DNA of 64,000 bases from Streptomyces sp. NBC_01288 (GTDB lineage: Bacteria; Actinomycetota; Actinomycetes; Streptomycetales; Streptomycetaceae): positions 7,811,001-7,875,000 of the forward strand of contig NZ_CP108427.1 of assembly GCF_035982055.1 (NCBI RefSeq), read 5' to 3'. A model generated the notes under the pieces. It was not told where the DNA came from. It ran no database searches and saw nothing but the letters and a program-made list of their open reading frames with translations. The position numbers and the translations under genes were made by a program. Shown piece by piece: positions 44,355 to 52,915 of the stretch (the stretch's first letter is position 1; each line of letters opens with the position of its first letter).

Positions 44355-44390
44355 CCCGTAGGCGTGCACCTGTGAGGGCACGCCTACGGG
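44355..44390. terminator. Hairpin between convergent TPR and DUF6343 genes
   Basis: CCCGTAGGCGTGC (44355-44367) and GCACGCCTACGGG (44378-44390) are exact 13-bp complements with a 10-nt loop. It should serve both converging genes. Confidence 0.85.
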
Positions 44391-44405
44391 GCACGCTTCT
44401 GCCGG

Positions 44406-44672
44406 TCAGGGGTGGCGGTGCTCCGGGGGCCGGTACGGCGGGACGTCCGGGCCCGGCTGGTAGTGCGGACCCTGGCGCATGTGCCTGAGGATCATGGCCA
44501 TGTCGATCGTGACGATCAGCCACAGCACCGCGCACGCCGCCGCCCACCCCGGCCGCCCGGCGAGCGCGAACGCGATCGTGCCGAAGACCGTCCAGACCAG
44601 CCCCCACACGCTCAGCCAGAACCGCGTCCGCAGCGGACTGCGCGCCGTCGTCGGCTCACTGCCTGTACGCAT
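44406..44672 (-). CDS. Small membrane protein (DUF6343-like)
   Basis: The 88-residue protein has two transmembrane helices (about 20-40 and 43-63: LSVWGLVWTVFGTIAFAL, WAAACAVLWLIVTIDMAMIL) and a short Pro/His-rich tail (RQGPHYQPGPDVPPYRPPEHRHP). I associate the pattern with DUF6343, a small Streptomyces membrane family without known function. ATG 44672 has AGGTGA seven bases upstream; an in-frame extension would run into the tandem repeat. Confidence 0.75.
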   Translation of the reverse strand: MRTGSEPTTARSPLRTRFWLSVWGLVWTVFGTIAFALAGRPGWAAACAVLWLIVTIDMAMILRHMRQGPHYQPGPDVPPYRPPEHRHP

Positions 44673-44720
44673 CGGGATCACCTGCTCCTCGTTCCAACGT
44701 ACTCTTCGGCTCGGACGTTC

Positions 44721-44760
44721 TCCACAGGGCTCCACAGGGCTCCACAGGGCTCCACAGGGA
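44721..44760. repeat. Four tandem 10-bp units (TCCACAGGGC)
   Basis: TCCACAGGGC occurs three times in succession, and the fourth unit ends in A. The array lies in the 101-bp gap between two divergent genes and ends 13 bp before GTG 44774, so copy number would change promoter spacing. Confidence 0.95.
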
Positions 44761-44773
44761 GGGGAAGCGCACC

Positions 44774-45688
44774 GTGCTGCCGGACGCCGACGAACTGCCC
44801 GAGGTCCTGCTCGACCTCGCCGTACCCCATGAGGACATCAACGAACTGGTGCGACTGCGCCGGGTGTTGACGCGGGACACCGACGCGACGCGGCTCCTGG
44901 AGGAGTGCGTCGGCGAGCTGGTGAAGGACATCGGGGAGCACGGCCACTGGACCCGCCTCACCGAACTGCTCCTGGCCCGGCTGCCCGAGGCCCCGCCCGA
45001 GATCGGCGCCTGCTTCCCCGTGTACGTGTTCGTCGCCGCGCTGCCCTACACGCGCGCGTACCACCGCGAACGCGGCATCCCCGCCGGCGTCTCCCGGCAC
45101 ACCCTCGCCGACCTGGGGCGCAACATCGCGGTGCACCACAGACGGTTCGGCGAGGCAGGGCTGCCGTTCCCGCAGTGGCTCGTCCCGCACTTCCGCGGCG
45201 AGTTGTACCAGCTGGGGCGGCTCCAGTTCGAGCGGGCGCGGCTCGGTGAACGCAGTGCGCAGGCGCTCACGGAGGCGGGGCTCGATGCGGAGCCGGGGAC
45301 GCCCTGCCTGAACCTGCACATCCCCGACTACTCCGGGCCGCTCACCCCGGCCGCCTGCGACCGCTCGCTGGAGTCGGCCCGCGCGTTCTTCGCCCGGTAC
45401 TTCCCCGAGGAGCGTCACGAGGTCGCGACCTGCCATTCCTGGCTGCTCGACCCGCAGTTGAAGCGGTACCTCTCCGCCGACTCCAACATCGTCCGCTTCC
45501 AGGAACGGTTCCGAGTGATCCGCGAGGACACGGAGCCCGCCGACACCGAGCCCGTCCAGTTCGTCTTCGGCCATCCCGATCAGGCGGCGGAGAGTCTGCC
45601 GCGGCGGACGTCCGTGGAGCGCGCTGTCGGGGATCATCTGCGGGCGGGCGGGCACTGGTACCTCGGGCACGGGTGGTTCCCGCTCTGA
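44774..45688 (+). CDS. Acyltransferase-domain (GNAT-like) protein, uncertain function
   Basis: The 304-residue protein resembles the two-part NAT_N/GNAT_C 'acyltransferase domain' proteins of actinomycetes: an N-terminal helical region (about 1-75), then FVAALPYTRAYHRERGIPAGVSRHTLADLGRNI and, in the C-terminal half, LNLHIPDYSGPLTPAACDRSLESARAFFARYFPEER and CHSWLLDP. The acetyl-CoA site is not a textbook GNAT motif, so activity is unproven. Start GTG 44774 with GGGAGGGGAAG upstream, partly supplied by the last unit of the tandem repeat. Confidence 0.65.
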   Translation: MLPDADELPEVLLDLAVPHEDINELVRLRRVLTRDTDATRLLEECVGELVKDIGEHGHWTRLTELLLARLPEAPPEIGACFPVYVFVAALPYTRAYHRERGIPAGVSRHTLADLGRNIAVHHRRFGEAGLPFPQWLVPHFRGELYQLGRLQFERARLGERSAQALTEAGLDAEPGTPCLNLHIPDYSGPLTPAACDRSLESARAFFARYFPEERHEVATCHSWLLDPQLKRYLSADSNIVRFQERFRVIREDTEPADTEPVQFVFGHPDQAAESLPRRTSVERAVGDHLRAGGHWYLGHGWFPL

Positions 45689-45809
45689 TCCCGGCGCGGC
45701 TCCGACCTCTCACAGGCGCCAACAGTTGCCTGCCCGAAGGGAATTGACTCGTACGGGTGAACCAGTGCGAGTCGGGAACGGGCGTGCGGACGCGATCCGT
45801 TGGACGGGC

Positions 45810-46529
45810 ATGCGAATCGAAATGCGTGAAGGGTACGAGGGGACAGGACCCGGGGCGATCACCCCGGACGGCTGCGCGGTCGAGCTGTACTCGCGGCTGT
45901 CGATCGACCAGGAGCCGGACATCATCGCCGCGGCCGTGCCGGCGGGTGCGCGCATCCTGGAGCTGGGCAGCGGGGTGGGGCGGATGACCCACCCCCTCCT
46001 GGAGCGCGGGTTCACGGTCACGGCGGTCGACGAATCCGCCGAGATGCTGGAACGCGTCCATGGGGCGCGCACGATATGCAGCCCGGTCGAACACCTCGAT
46101 CTGGGCGAGACGTTCGACGTGGTGATGCTCGCTTCGTTCCTGGTGCACGCCGGGGACGTCGAGGTGCGGCGCGGACTGCTGCGGACCTGCGTACGGCATG
46201 TCGCGCCGGGCGGCTGCGTGCTGATCCAACGGGAGGGCGAGGACTACCACACGAACCTGCCGCGCGAGCGGGTTGACCCCGGTGGCTTCACCGTGCGGAT
46301 GGTGTCGGCGGAGCCGGTCGGGGACGGGGTCGACTCGGTGCACGCGGAGTATGTGTTCCCGGACGCGGTCTGGACCCAGACGTTCCTGTCCCGGCCGTTG
46401 ACGAAGGACCAGTTCGAGGAGGCGCTGGCGGAGGCGGGACTGAAGGTGGACAGCTATCTGACACCGGACCGGATATGGGTGAGGGCGGTGGCGGCGACAG
46501 CCGAAGAAGAGGGAGCGGCAGCGGACTAG
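45810..46529 (+). CDS. Class I SAM-dependent methyltransferase
   Basis: The 239-residue protein has motif I ILELGSGVGRMTHPLLERGF, VTAVDESAEMLERV, FDVVMLASFLVHAGD and the post-core VAPGGCVLIQREGEDYH. Substrate unknown; the N-terminus GPGAITPDGCAVELYSRL is typical of a small Streptomyces subgroup. ATG 45810 was chosen over longer upstream frames because it begins the shared sequence; another ATG lies four codons on. Confidence 0.82.
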   Translation: MRIEMREGYEGTGPGAITPDGCAVELYSRLSIDQEPDIIAAAVPAGARILELGSGVGRMTHPLLERGFTVTAVDESAEMLERVHGARTICSPVEHLDLGETFDVVMLASFLVHAGDVEVRRGLLRTCVRHVAPGGCVLIQREGEDYHTNLPRERVDPGGFTVRMVSAEPVGDGVDSVHAEYVFPDAVWTQTFLSRPLTKDQFEEALAEAGLKVDSYLTPDRIWVRAVAATAEEEGAAAD

Positions 46530-46642
46530 CGGAGGAAATCCCGTGCGGCGGCGATGAGTTCGAGGGCGAGGGCCGGTCTACCCCTGTGACAGCAACACGG
46601 ACCGCTTACCGGCGCTCCCACCGCTTCCCACAGGAGAACCTC

Positions 46643-47107
46643 ATGTCCGAGACCACCGCTTCCGTAGCCTCCGCCGCGTCCGCCACCTCCCGCACCGTCG
46701 TCGCCGAGTCCGCGACCACCCGCGGTCGCCGTGCCCGGATCGCGCTGCGCGCCCTCCAGGTGCTGCTCGCTCTGTTCTACGGCGTCGCGAGTGCGCTGCC
46801 CAAGCTGATCGCGAACTCGTCGGCCGTGGAGTCCTTCGACAAGATCGGCTGGGGGAGCGGGGCCATGTACACCATCGGCGCGCTCGAACTGGCCGGTGCG
46901 GTCGGGCTGTTGGTCCCGATGTTGCAGTCGGTGGCGGCGACGGCGCTCAGTGCGCTGATGGTGGGTGCGTTCGTCGTGCAGATGACCGTGTTCCACGGAG
47001 AGAACGCGGCGACACCGCTGATCCTGATCATCCCGCTCGCCCTGATCGCCTGGGCACGGCGGGGGCAGAACACGGAGTTGCTGCGAGTGGTACGACGACG
47101 GGCGTGA
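46643..47107 (+). CDS. DoxX-like membrane protein
   Basis: The 154-residue protein has four hydrophobic helices after a Ser/Thr/Ala-rich, basic N-terminus (about 1-30): ALQVLLALFYGVASALPKLI, MYTIGALELAGAVGLLVPML, SVAATALSALMVGAFVVQMTVF and TPLILIIPLALIAWA. This is the DoxX/DoxD-like layout; members are linked to quinone or thiol redox in other bacteria, but not firmly. ATG 46643 has AGGAG upstream. Convergent with the S4 gene. Confidence 0.82.
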   Translation: MSETTASVASAASATSRTVVAESATTRGRRARIALRALQVLLALFYGVASALPKLIANSSAVESFDKIGWGSGAMYTIGALELAGAVGLLVPMLQSVAATALSALMVGAFVVQMTVFHGENAATPLILIIPLALIAWARRGQNTELLRVVRRRA

Positions 47108-47276
47108 TCAGTGCGGTACGGCTGACAGCGACGGCCTGGGCTGCCGCTGAGCACGGGGTGACGGTGGCGTCCGGTGGGCCGAGGGGCCCGGGCCGGATGT
47201 CACCGTTGCGGGTCGCGGTGTGTATCGCGGTGGCGGGGGATGTCGGGAACGGTGGTAGCGGGCCTGGGGCCGGTTG

Positions 47277-47885
47277 TCACCGTTGTGGGTCGCGGCGGGT
47301 ACCGCGGCGTGCGTCGCGGCGGGTGTCCCGGTCCCGGTGGGTGTCGGGAGCGGCGGCGGGGTCGAGGCCGGCGCCGGGGGTGCCGCGCAGGCGTTCCATG
47401 TCGCGGCGGTCGCGTTTGGTGGGACGGCCGGTGCCGCGGTCGCGGATGCCGGCCGGGGCGACGGCCTCGCGGGGCGGGGGCGGCGGGGAGTTGTCCATGT
47501 AGCACTGGGCGGCGACCGGAGGGCCGACGCGTTTGCGGATGACCTGCTTCACGATGACGACGCGCTCGCGGCCCTCGTGCCGGAGGCGCACCTCGTCGCC
47601 GACGTGGACGGAGTGGGCGGGCTTCACCCGCTCACCGTTGACACGGACGTGGCCGCCCTTGCAGGCGGCGGCACCCATGGAACGGGTCTTGACCAGGCGG
47701 ACGGACCAGATCCAACTGTCGACGCGGACGCCCGCACCGTTGGCGGGACCGGCCGCCCTAGCGGCGGCCACGGCGTCGCTCTGTGGCTCAGTCGCGGGGC
47801 TCTGGGGCGCGTCGGTGTTCCGGCTCGTCGTGGTCGCGCCGGTTCCGTTGTCGCCGTCGGTCTCGTCCGCACCCTCGGAAGCCAT
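47277..47885 (-). CDS. S4-domain RNA-binding protein (Hsp15-like)
   Basis: The 202-residue protein has an S4 domain at about 53-110: VRVDSWIWSVRLVKTRSMGAAACKGGHVRVNGERVKPAHSVHVGDEVRLRHEGRERVVIV, close to Hsp15, which binds 50S subunits carrying stalled nascent chains. Flanking parts are low complexity: an Ala/Thr/Gly N-terminus of about 50 residues and an Arg/Asp-rich C-terminus rich in RRD repeats. ATG 47885 was chosen as the first in the frame; an internal start nearer the S4 domain is possible. Confidence 0.85.
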   Translation of the reverse strand: MASEGADETDGDNGTGATTTSRNTDAPQSPATEPQSDAVAAARAAGPANGAGVRVDSWIWSVRLVKTRSMGAAACKGGHVRVNGERVKPAHSVHVGDEVRLRHEGRERVVIVKQVIRKRVGPPVAAQCYMDNSPPPPPREAVAPAGIRDRGTGRPTKRDRRDMERLRGTPGAGLDPAAAPDTHRDRDTRRDARRGTRRDPQR

Positions 47886-48069
47886 GCCTCGACTTTAGTA
47901 CCCCGGGGTGGGCGGCTCCGGCGGGTTTCGGCCGCGGACCTGAACACGGAGGCTCCTTGCTACGCCGGGCTTGCGGGCTCTGGCCCTGACTCCGGCGTGG
48001 GGGCACGGCTGCGGCTGCGACTCCGGTTCCGGCGTGTGGCCACGGTTCCGGTTCCGGCTCGGGTTCCAG

Positions 48070-48265
48070 TCTCATCTCCGGCCCGGGTTCCAGCTCCGGT
48101 TTCAGCCTTGGCTCGGGCCCGGGTTTCGGCCCGGGTTCCAGGTTCGGTTCGGGCCCGGGTTCCAGGTTCGGTTCGGGCCCGGGTTCCAGGCTCGGGTTCT
48201 GGCCCGGGTTCCAGGCTCGGGTTCTGGCCCTGGCTCCAGGTTCGGTTCCGGCCCGGGTTCCAGCC
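48070..48265. repeat. Minisatellite with 24/25-bp units (CCCGGGTTCCAG...)
   Basis: CCCGGGTTCCAGG recurs at 48130, 48154, 48178, 48203 and 48228, with degenerate copies on each side. Unit length alternates between 24 and 25 bp, so reading frame is not kept and the array is probably noncoding, although long frames stay open by composition. It fills the gap 47886-48638, where no convincing gene was found. Confidence 0.85.
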
Positions 48266-48357
48266 TCGGCTCCGGCCCGGTTCAAGCCCTGGCCTGCGGC
48301 CCGGCGCGTGGCCTCGTCCCCGACACTGGGCTCCCGCTCCGGTTCCGGCCTCGCTCC

Positions 48358-48429
48358 GGACCCGGACCCGGACCCGGACCCGGACCCGGACCCGGACCCG
48401 GACCCGGACCCGGACCCGGACCCGGACCC
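48358..48429. repeat. Hexanucleotide microsatellite, 12 perfect GGACCC units
   Basis: GGACCC repeats twelve times without error; a thirteenth unit ends in T. It lies in the same gap as the minisatellite, between the S4 gene and a small membrane protein gene. On the minus strand it could encode Gly-Ser repeats, but no reliable gene contains it. Confidence 0.97.
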
Positions 48430-48638
48430 GGACCTGTGCCCCCCGCCCCCAGCCTGCGGCTTCCCGCCCTTGACCTGCGTCTTCATCCCTCGACTCGCGG
48501 ACTCTCCCGCCCGGCGCTCATCTCCCCGGCGCTGCTCCTCAGACGAGGCCCGCGGCCTGCGGCACCGGACCCGCAGCCCTGGCCCCGCGGCCTTGAACCC
48601 GCAGTCCCACCCCCGGTCCGCCCGGTGATCCGACGGGG

Positions 48639-49055
48639 CTATGGCCTGGCGATCTCCTGCCGGAGCTGATGGGTGAAGCGGCGCAGGAGGTCCAGCGTCT
48701 CGCGGAACTCGGCCCGGCGGTCGTCCCTGTCGTCGGTGGGCCGGGTGCTCCAGACCCGGCGCGCGAGAGCGTCGGCGAGATCGACGGTGTCGTCGGCACA
48801 GAGCAGGTAGAGGGCCGAGCGTGCTTCCTGCATCTGGTTCGCCAACTCGTTGGCTCCGGGACCGTCGTCACTCAGCCGGGTGTCCTTCAGGTGGTCCAGC
48901 AGCTGAACTACCGCCGTGTTGAAGCCGATCCCGGCTTTGAGCTTCTGCTCGCGGAGCCACATGCGGTCCTGTCGGCGCGCGGTGAACCACGAACCGAACA
49001 CCGCCCCCATGAGCCCGATGACGGCCCCGATGGCCACGGCCAGGATGTTCTCCAC
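48639..49055 (-). CDS. Hypothetical protein with N-terminal membrane helix
   Basis: The 138-residue protein starts with a glycine-rich transmembrane helix (about 3-24, NILAVAIGAVIGLMGAVFGSWFTA) followed by a helical, charged cytoplasmic region (RRQDRMWLREQKLKAGIGFNTAVVQLLDHLKD...). Such helix-plus-coil proteins are frequent in actinomycetes; function unknown. GTG 49055 has GGGGGGAG seven bases upstream. It is divergent from the M20 peptidase. Confidence 0.7.
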   Translation of the reverse strand: MENILAVAIGAVIGLMGAVFGSWFTARRQDRMWLREQKLKAGIGFNTAVVQLLDHLKDTRLSDDGPGANELANQMQEARSALYLLCADDTVDLADALARRVWSTRPTDDRDDRRAEFRETLDLLRRFTHQLRQEIARP

Positions 49056-49233
49056 GGTCAGCTCCCCCCGACATACAGCGCCGCCAGGCTACAGAGCCCC
49101 CCTGATCCCCACCTCCCGTCCAGCACCCCCCTGGCCCACCCCGGATGCACCCCTACCCCGTACCGCAGAGGCTGTTTCCCGAGGTCGTAGAGGTCGTAGC
49201 GGCCGCAGTCGGCGTAGAGACGAGGGGTCGGTC

Positions 49234-50610
49234 GTGCACGACATGGCAGCGAAGGTCGACGCGTTGATGGACGGGCTCCAGGCCGACCTCGTGCGGCTCG
49301 CCGCGATTCCCTCCGTGGCATTTCCCGGGTTTCCGCCCGAGCCGGTGCAGGAAGCGCACGATCTGCTCGTCGGCTTGTTGCGCGGGGCCGGTGTCGAGCG
49401 CGTCGAGCGGATCGATCTGCCCGACACCGCGCCGGTGATCTTCGCGGAGATTCCGCCGCCGGACCCCGACGCCCCGACCGTTCTCCTCTACTCGCACTAC
49501 GACGTCCAGCCGCCCGGCGACGAGGAGTTGTGGCACTCGCCGCCCTTTGAACCGACGCCCGTGGAAGGCGGGTTGAGGGCGCGCGGGATCGCGGACGACA
49601 AGTCGAACGTGATCGCGCACCTCGGGATGCTGCGGACGTACGAGGGGCGGCCGCCGGTCGGGGTGAAGATCGTGTTCGAGGGGCAGGAGGAGTACGGCAG
49701 CCCCTTCGACACCTACCCGCCGACCGACGCCGAGCGCTTCGCCTGCGATGCCATGGTCATCGCCGACCTCGGCAATCTGCGCCCCGGCACCCCGACCCTG
49801 ACCACCGGACTGCGCGGGGCGGCCGAGGTGGTCGTAGAGGTTCGGACTCTTCAAGAGCCGCGGCACAGTGGGGAGTTCGGCGGTGCTGCCCCCGACGCGC
49901 TGCTTGTGCTGCTCAAGGCTCTTGCCACTCTGCATGACGTGCGTGGTGATGTCGCCGTGGAGGGGTTGCGGCGGGAGGAGTGGGGCGGGGCGTCGTACAC
50001 GGAGGAGGAGTTCCGCGAGTTGGCGGGCGTGTGCGACGGGGTTCCGCTCATCGGTGGCGGGAGTCTCGGTGAGCGGCTCTGGAGCGGGCCGGCGATCACC
50101 GTCGTCGGGCTGGACGCGCCCGGTGTCGATCACGCGGCCTCGGCGGTCGTGCCGTATGCGCGTGCCAAGCTGAACCTCCGTTTTCACCCGCTCCAGGATC
50201 CCCACGAGGCACAGGCGCGGCTTGTCGATCACCTCAACTCGCTTACGCCCTTTGGTGTTTCGCTCACTGTCACCCCGGGCGACACCGGCCCCGGTTACGA
50301 GGCCTCGACCGGCGGGCCCGCCTACCGTGCCGCGCGCGCCGCGCTCAAGGAGGCGTGGGGTGCCGAGCCGTCGTATGTCGCGACGGGAGGTTCGATCCCG
50401 CTGGTCAACGGGCTCGCGCGGGCCGCGCCCGACGCCGAGGTGCTGCTGTTCGGCGCGCAGGACAGCATGTGCAATCTGCATGCGCCCGACGAGCGGGTGT
50501 TGTTCTCGGAGTTGCGGAACACGGTCGTCGCGATGTGCGCGTTCGTCGAGCGATACGCGGCCGACTTCCGGAGCCGGAGCCGGAGTCAGGGTGGGGCGGC
50601 GGGCGTATGA
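49234..50610 (+). CDS. M20-family dipeptidase
   Basis: The 458-residue zinc peptidase has the M20 motifs: metal ligand His and Asp in LLYSHYDVQPPGD, GIADDKSNVIAHL, the catalytic Glu pair in IVFEGQEEYGSP, and a lid/dimerisation domain (about 190-340). The C-terminal His is in CNLHAPDERV. Close to CNDP-like dipeptidases, acting on dipeptides or N-acyl amino acids in the cytoplasm. GTG 49234 has GAGGGG six bases upstream. It overlaps the transporter start by 4 bp (ATGA), so the substrate is probably imported by that transporter. Confidence 0.9.
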   Translation: MHDMAAKVDALMDGLQADLVRLAAIPSVAFPGFPPEPVQEAHDLLVGLLRGAGVERVERIDLPDTAPVIFAEIPPPDPDAPTVLLYSHYDVQPPGDEELWHSPPFEPTPVEGGLRARGIADDKSNVIAHLGMLRTYEGRPPVGVKIVFEGQEEYGSPFDTYPPTDAERFACDAMVIADLGNLRPGTPTLTTGLRGAAEVVVEVRTLQEPRHSGEFGGAAPDALLVLLKALATLHDVRGDVAVEGLRREEWGGASYTEEEFRELAGVCDGVPLIGGGSLGERLWSGPAITVVGLDAPGVDHAASAVVPYARAKLNLRFHPLQDPHEAQARLVDHLNSLTPFGVSLTVTPGDTGPGYEASTGGPAYRAARAALKEAWGAEPSYVATGGSIPLVNGLARAAPDAEVLLFGAQDSMCNLHAPDERVLFSELRNTVVAMCAFVERYAADFRSRSRSQGGAAGV

Positions 50611-52142
50611 GTACCACCGACAGTCGGCAGACCACCGAACAGCCGCCGCACAAGCCGAAGTTCACCTTCCCCAGCGCGCTGACCGTCCTCGCGGTCGTCA
50701 CGATCGCCGTGTGGCTGCTCGCGTTCCTCGTCCCGTCCGGGCAGTACGACCGCAACGCCTCCGGCGCCCCGATCCAAGGCACTTACCACCGCGTCGACTC
50801 CGGCCAGAGCTTCGTCGACCGGCTCAACGACCTGTTCCTCGCGCCCGTCAACGGCCTCTACGGCGTCCAGGACGAGAAGACCGGCCAGGTCGGACCCGAT
50901 CTGGCCGGTGAACTGTACGGCAGCGCGGGCGTGTTCCTGTTCGTGCTCGCCATCGGGGCGTTCATCACCGTGGTGTTCGCGACCGGCGCCCTCGACCGGG
51001 GCATCGGCCGGCTCGCCCACCGGCTGCGCGAGCGCGGCGCGTTGCTCATCGCCGGGATCATGGTCGTCTTCTCGATCCTCGGCACCGTCGAGGGCTTCGC
51101 CGAGGAGACCCTCGGTTTCTACGGCCTGATCGTGCCGCTGATGCTGGCCCTCGGCTACGACCGGATGGTCGCCGTCGGCACGATCATCCTCGGCGCCGGG
51201 ATCGGCGTGCTCTGCTCGACGGTGAACCCCTTCGCGACCGGCGTCGCCTCCTCCGCCGCGGACATCTCGCTCGGCGACGGCATCGTGCTGCGGTTCGTGA
51301 TGTGGGTGGTGCTGACGGCGGTGACGGTGGCGTACGTCACCCGGTACGCGCGCCGTGTGCGGCGGAACCCCGAGCGGTCGATCACCGGGTTCCTGCCCGG
51401 CGACCGGGACAACAACCAGGAGGACGTCCCGGAATCCGCCGAGGAACCCCAACTCACCGGGCTCCACAAGGCGGTTCTGGTCACCATGGGCCTGGTCTTC
51501 GCCTTCATGATCTTCTCGGTGGTGCCCTGGGCGAGCGCGCTCACCGGCGACGCGGACGCGAAACCGTACGGCTTCGAACTCGGCTGGTCCTTCCCGCAGT
51601 TGGCGGCGCTGTTCCTGTGCGCGGCCGTGCTGATCGGGCTGGTGGCGCGGATGGGCGAGCAGAAGCTCAGCTCGATGATCATCCAGGGTGCCGCCGACTT
51701 CATCTCGCCGGCCCTGGTGATCGTGCTGGCCCGCGGGGTCACCGTCATCATGAACAACTCGAAGATCACGGACACGGTGCTGCACTCCATCGAGGGCATC
51801 GTGAAGGGCACCTCGTCCGGCGTCTTCGCGATCATCGTCTTCGTCGTGAACCTGCCGCTCGCCTTCCTGATCCCGTCCACCTCCGGCCACGCGACCCTCG
51901 CCATGCCGATCCTCGCCCCGCTCGCCGACTTCGCCGGCGTCTCCCGCGCGGTCGTCGTCACCGCCTGGCAGGCAGCCAGCGGCTGGATGAACCTGTGGGT
52001 ACCGACGACCGCCGTCACCATCGGCGGGGTGGCGCTGGCGAAGGTCGGCTACGACAAGTACCTGCGGTTCGTATGGCCGTTGCTGGCGCTGCTGTTCCTG
52101 ATGATCTGCGGGTTCGTGGCGTTCGGCGCGGTCTTCACGTGA
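50607..52142 (+). CDS. YfcC-family (DcuC/ArcD-like) membrane transporter
   Basis: The 511-residue protein has about 12 membrane segments and YfcC markers: FTFPSALTVLAVVTIAVWLLAFLVPSGQYDR near the start, GAFITVVFATGALDRGIGRLAHRLR, GTVEGFAEETLGFYGLIVPLM, NLPLAFLIPSTSGHATLAMPILAPLAD. The family is related to C4-dicarboxylate and arginine/ornithine carriers. Translational coupling to an M20 dipeptidase suggests peptides or acylated amino acids as cargo (inference). ATG 50607 overlaps the peptidase stop. Confidence 0.87.
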   Translation: MSTTDSRQTTEQPPHKPKFTFPSALTVLAVVTIAVWLLAFLVPSGQYDRNASGAPIQGTYHRVDSGQSFVDRLNDLFLAPVNGLYGVQDEKTGQVGPDLAGELYGSAGVFLFVLAIGAFITVVFATGALDRGIGRLAHRLRERGALLIAGIMVVFSILGTVEGFAEETLGFYGLIVPLMLALGYDRMVAVGTIILGAGIGVLCSTVNPFATGVASSAADISLGDGIVLRFVMWVVLTAVTVAYVTRYARRVRRNPERSITGFLPGDRDNNQEDVPESAEEPQLTGLHKAVLVTMGLVFAFMIFSVVPWASALTGDADAKPYGFELGWSFPQLAALFLCAAVLIGLVARMGEQKLSSMIIQGAADFISPALVIVLARGVTVIMNNSKITDTVLHSIEGIVKGTSSGVFAIIVFVVNLPLAFLIPSTSGHATLAMPILAPLADFAGVSRAVVVTAWQAASGWMNLWVPTTAVTIGGVALAKVGYDKYLRFVWPLLALLFLMICGFVAFGAVFT

Positions 52143-52179
52143 GCCGTCGTGATCCTCACCTGGACCGTACGGTGAGGGG

Positions 52180-52872
52180 ATGAACCTGTCCGACCTCGAC
52201 CACCGGATCACCGGTTGCCGGGCCTGCCCCCGCCTGGTCGCCTGGCGCGAGGAGGTCGCTCGCACCAAACGCGCCGCCTTCGCCGACTGGACGTACTGGG
52301 GTCGCCCGGTACCCGGCTTCGGCCCCGCCGACGCGTCGCTTCTGATCATCGGCCTCGCCCCGGCCGCGCACGGCGCCAACCGCACCGGCCGCATGTTCAC
52401 CGGCGACCGCTCCGGGGACGTCCTGTACGAGGCCCTGTACGACATCGGCCTCGCCTCGCAGCCGACCGCCGTGAGCGCCGACGACGGCCTGGAACTGTAC
52501 GGCGTGCGCATCACCTCGCCGGTGCGCTGCGCCCCGCCCGCCAACAAGCCCACTCCCGAGGAACGCGACACCTGCCGTTCCTGGCTGGTCGAGGAACTCA
52601 CCCTGCTGCGACCGACGTTGAGGACCGTCGTCGTCCTCGGCGCCTTCGGCTGGCAGGCGGCGCTGCCCGCGTTCGCGGCGGCGGGCTGGCAAGTCCCGCG
52701 CCCACGGCCCGCGTTCGGGCACGGCGCCCGGGTCTCCCTCGACGGCCTCGACCTCTTCGGCTGCTTCCACGTCAGCCAGCGCAACACCTTCACCGGCAAA
52801 CTCACCCCCGCGATGCTGCGGGACGTCCTGCGCACGGCGGCCGGGGCGGCGGGGCTGCCGACCACGCCGTAG
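52180..52872 (+). CDS. Uracil-DNA glycosylase, family 5 (UDGb)
   Basis: The 230-residue protein has the iron-sulfur Cys pair C13/C16 (TGCRACPRLV), motif A GLAPAAHGANRTGRMFTGDRSG with no catalytic Asp or Asn of families 1 and 4, further cluster Cys in RCAPPANKP and RDTCRSW, and motif B HVSQRNTFTGKLTP. Family 5 enzymes remove uracil and deaminated bases from DNA in GC-rich actinobacteria. ATG 52180 is 37 bp after the transporter stop; there is no functional link to it. Confidence 0.92.
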   Translation: MNLSDLDHRITGCRACPRLVAWREEVARTKRAAFADWTYWGRPVPGFGPADASLLIIGLAPAAHGANRTGRMFTGDRSGDVLYEALYDIGLASQPTAVSADDGLELYGVRITSPVRCAPPANKPTPEERDTCRSWLVEELTLLRPTLRTVVVLGAFGWQAALPAFAAAGWQVPRPRPAFGHGARVSLDGLDLFGCFHVSQRNTFTGKLTPAMLRDVLRTAAGAAGLPTTP

Positions 52873-52915
52873 CGAGTCGGAGTCGCCGCAACCGTAGCGA
52901 GGTTAGGGTCGCGGG

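Noticed and set aside
44721..44760. Cluster of DnaA boxes (units contain TCCACA)
   Set aside because: The full TTGTCCACA-type box is absent; only the last six bases match and the region is not near replication genes.
47971..48669. Long open frames on both strands across the repeat gap (Gly/Phe/Arg-rich or Pro/Glu-rich proteins)
   Set aside because: Openness follows from GC composition and lack of A/T; the 24/25-bp repeat units break frame; no good start with spaced ribosome binding site and no domain.
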